DNA from: an uncultured Bacteroidales bacterium
GTDB lineage: Bacteria > Bacteroidota > Bacteroidia > Bacteroidales > UBA932
DNA: 38,957 nucleotides
NCBI GenBank assembly: GCA_900321715.1
Contig: ONXC01000022.1
Coordinates: 1-38,957 of the forward strand
Direction of reading: 5' to 3'
Both the position numbers and the translations under genes were made by a program. Positions 38,511-38,957 of the stretch are shown in pieces; the first letter of the stretch is position 1, and each line of letters begins with the position of its first letter. The notes beneath the pieces are model-generated. The model searched no databases. It was not told where the DNA came from and was given only the letters and a program-made list of their open reading frames with translations.

Positions 38511-38859
38511 CCCGTTTGAAACGAGCATCAAAAATGAGGTTTCAAAAAGGTCTTTGAAATACATTTTTCCAAGATCAAGGAAGACGACAGTCGAGGACCG
38601 CAGCAACCTTTTGGTTGTGAGGACCGGAGGCCGAGTCTGACGCAGAGATTGGGAAAATGTGTTCAAAGAAAAAGTTCATTGACAATACTGAGAGAATAGA
38701 TTAGAGGTAAAGCAAAAGATAGAAAATATTAGTCTGTAACTTTGAATACGGAATTTTCGTTGAAGAAGATTGTGGACTACAATTTCAATAGGCAAGAGCA
38801 AAACATAGAAATATGTGATTCACAGTGTGGAGGCTGCGTGAGTGGCTGAAGCACGAAGA
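38511..38859 (+). ncRNA. Structured rRNA leader before 23S
   Basis: About 350 nt lie between the promoter and 23S with no credible gene. TCTTTGAAATACATTTTTCC (from 38551) pairs with a complementary arm at 38649-38669 over about 20 bp, closing a 76-nt segment that contains the hairpin CAACC-TTTT-GGTTG (38604-38617). GTTCATTGACAATACTG (from 38674) resembles the conserved antitermination or processing region that precedes rRNAs in this phylum. It is probably an RNase III-type processing stalk. Confidence 0.6.
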
Positions 38860-38957
38860 GAGAAAGAAAAGAAGAGCGAACGGAGGATGCCTAGGCTATC
38901 CGGAGGCGATGAAAGACGTGGTAAGCTGCGAAAAGGCTCGGGGATCTGCAAACAGGA
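38860..38957 (+). rRNA. rrl: 23S rRNA, 5' end (partial)
   Basis: The last 98 bases align by eye with the 5' end of bacterial 23S rRNA. GGAGGATGCCTAGGC corresponds to the GGTGGATGCC region near position 24-33 of E. coli 23S, followed by GAGGCGATGAAAGACGTG and TAAGCTGCGA. The exact 5' end is estimated from that alignment and may shift by several bases. The gene continues beyond the window. No 16S rRNA and no Ile or Ala tRNA gene precedes it. Confidence 0.9.

Noticed and set aside
38416-38640. 74-codon open frame before 23S
   Set aside because: It spans the rRNA promoter and the leader stem, has no ribosome-binding site, and its peptide is Lys/Phe-rich from A/T-rich DNA.

Overview
The window looks like a chromosomal segment of a Bacteroidales-type Bacteroidota. 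Most promoters that can be seen are of the Bacteroidota kind, with a -7 box TAnnTTTG and sometimes a -33 TTTG. Shine-Dalgarno signals are rare. The gene families are typical of the phylum: a TonB-type receptor next to DUF4249, VTC/DUF4956, WG repeats, an OstA-like protein with periplasmic prolyl isomerases, DUF3853 and a Bacteroides-type integrase. I cannot name a genus. The backbone is moderately GC-rich and carries a very frequent 7-mer, GGCCGAT/ATCGGCC, about 75 copies by eye.

Left part (1-20.0 kb, almost all minus strand). After the tail of a partial gene and a small conserved plus-strand gene comes a four-gene operon with overlapping ends: an exported protein, a VTC-type polyphosphate polymerase domain protein, a DUF4956 membrane protein and a DUF2490 barrel. 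A beta-helix lipoprotein precedes it. Next is an envelope-biogenesis run of two SurA/PrsA-like proteins, an OstA-like protein and galE. Then follow a PBP4-type carboxypeptidase (dacB family), an NhaC antiporter, a lone plus-strand cytidylate-kinase-like gene, and an operon of five exported or membrane proteins of unknown function (EF-hand/LRR, barrel, WG repeats), with one more such gene upstream.

Island (about 20.34-26.61 kb). A 6.3-kb element sits in the 3' end of tRNA-Gln, between tRNA-Gln and tRNA-Met. The two tRNA genes were probably one operon. A 15-bp direct repeat of the tRNA-Gln 3' end marks the edges. It encodes a tyrosine recombinase, a two-TM protein resembling abortive-infection (AbiC-like) proteins, a DUF3853 DNA-binding protein, a RepA-like AAA ATPase and an ATPase_2/DUF234 protein. 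Two non-coding stretches are rich in dyads and direct repeats. Its genes are more AT-rich than the backbone and nearly lack the GGCCGAT motif.

Right part (26.8-37.1 kb, plus strand). Nine genes lie end to end, usually overlapping or a few bases apart: lipoprotein, TonB-type receptor, DUF4249 lipoprotein, a (p)ppGpp synthetase domain protein, a separate HD (p)ppGpp hydrolase, an APH/choline-kinase-like phosphotransferase (TIGR02172-like), a SpoIIE phosphatase carrying its own HATPase domain, a STAS antagonist and an OPT transporter. Alarmone metabolism and a partner-switching module therefore seem to be in one transcription unit. A strong shared terminator separates this from convergent pepT. 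The window ends in the 5' end of a 23S rRNA gene. That gene has its own rRNA-type promoter and a structured leader, with no 16S gene upstream, so 16S and 23S appear unlinked here.
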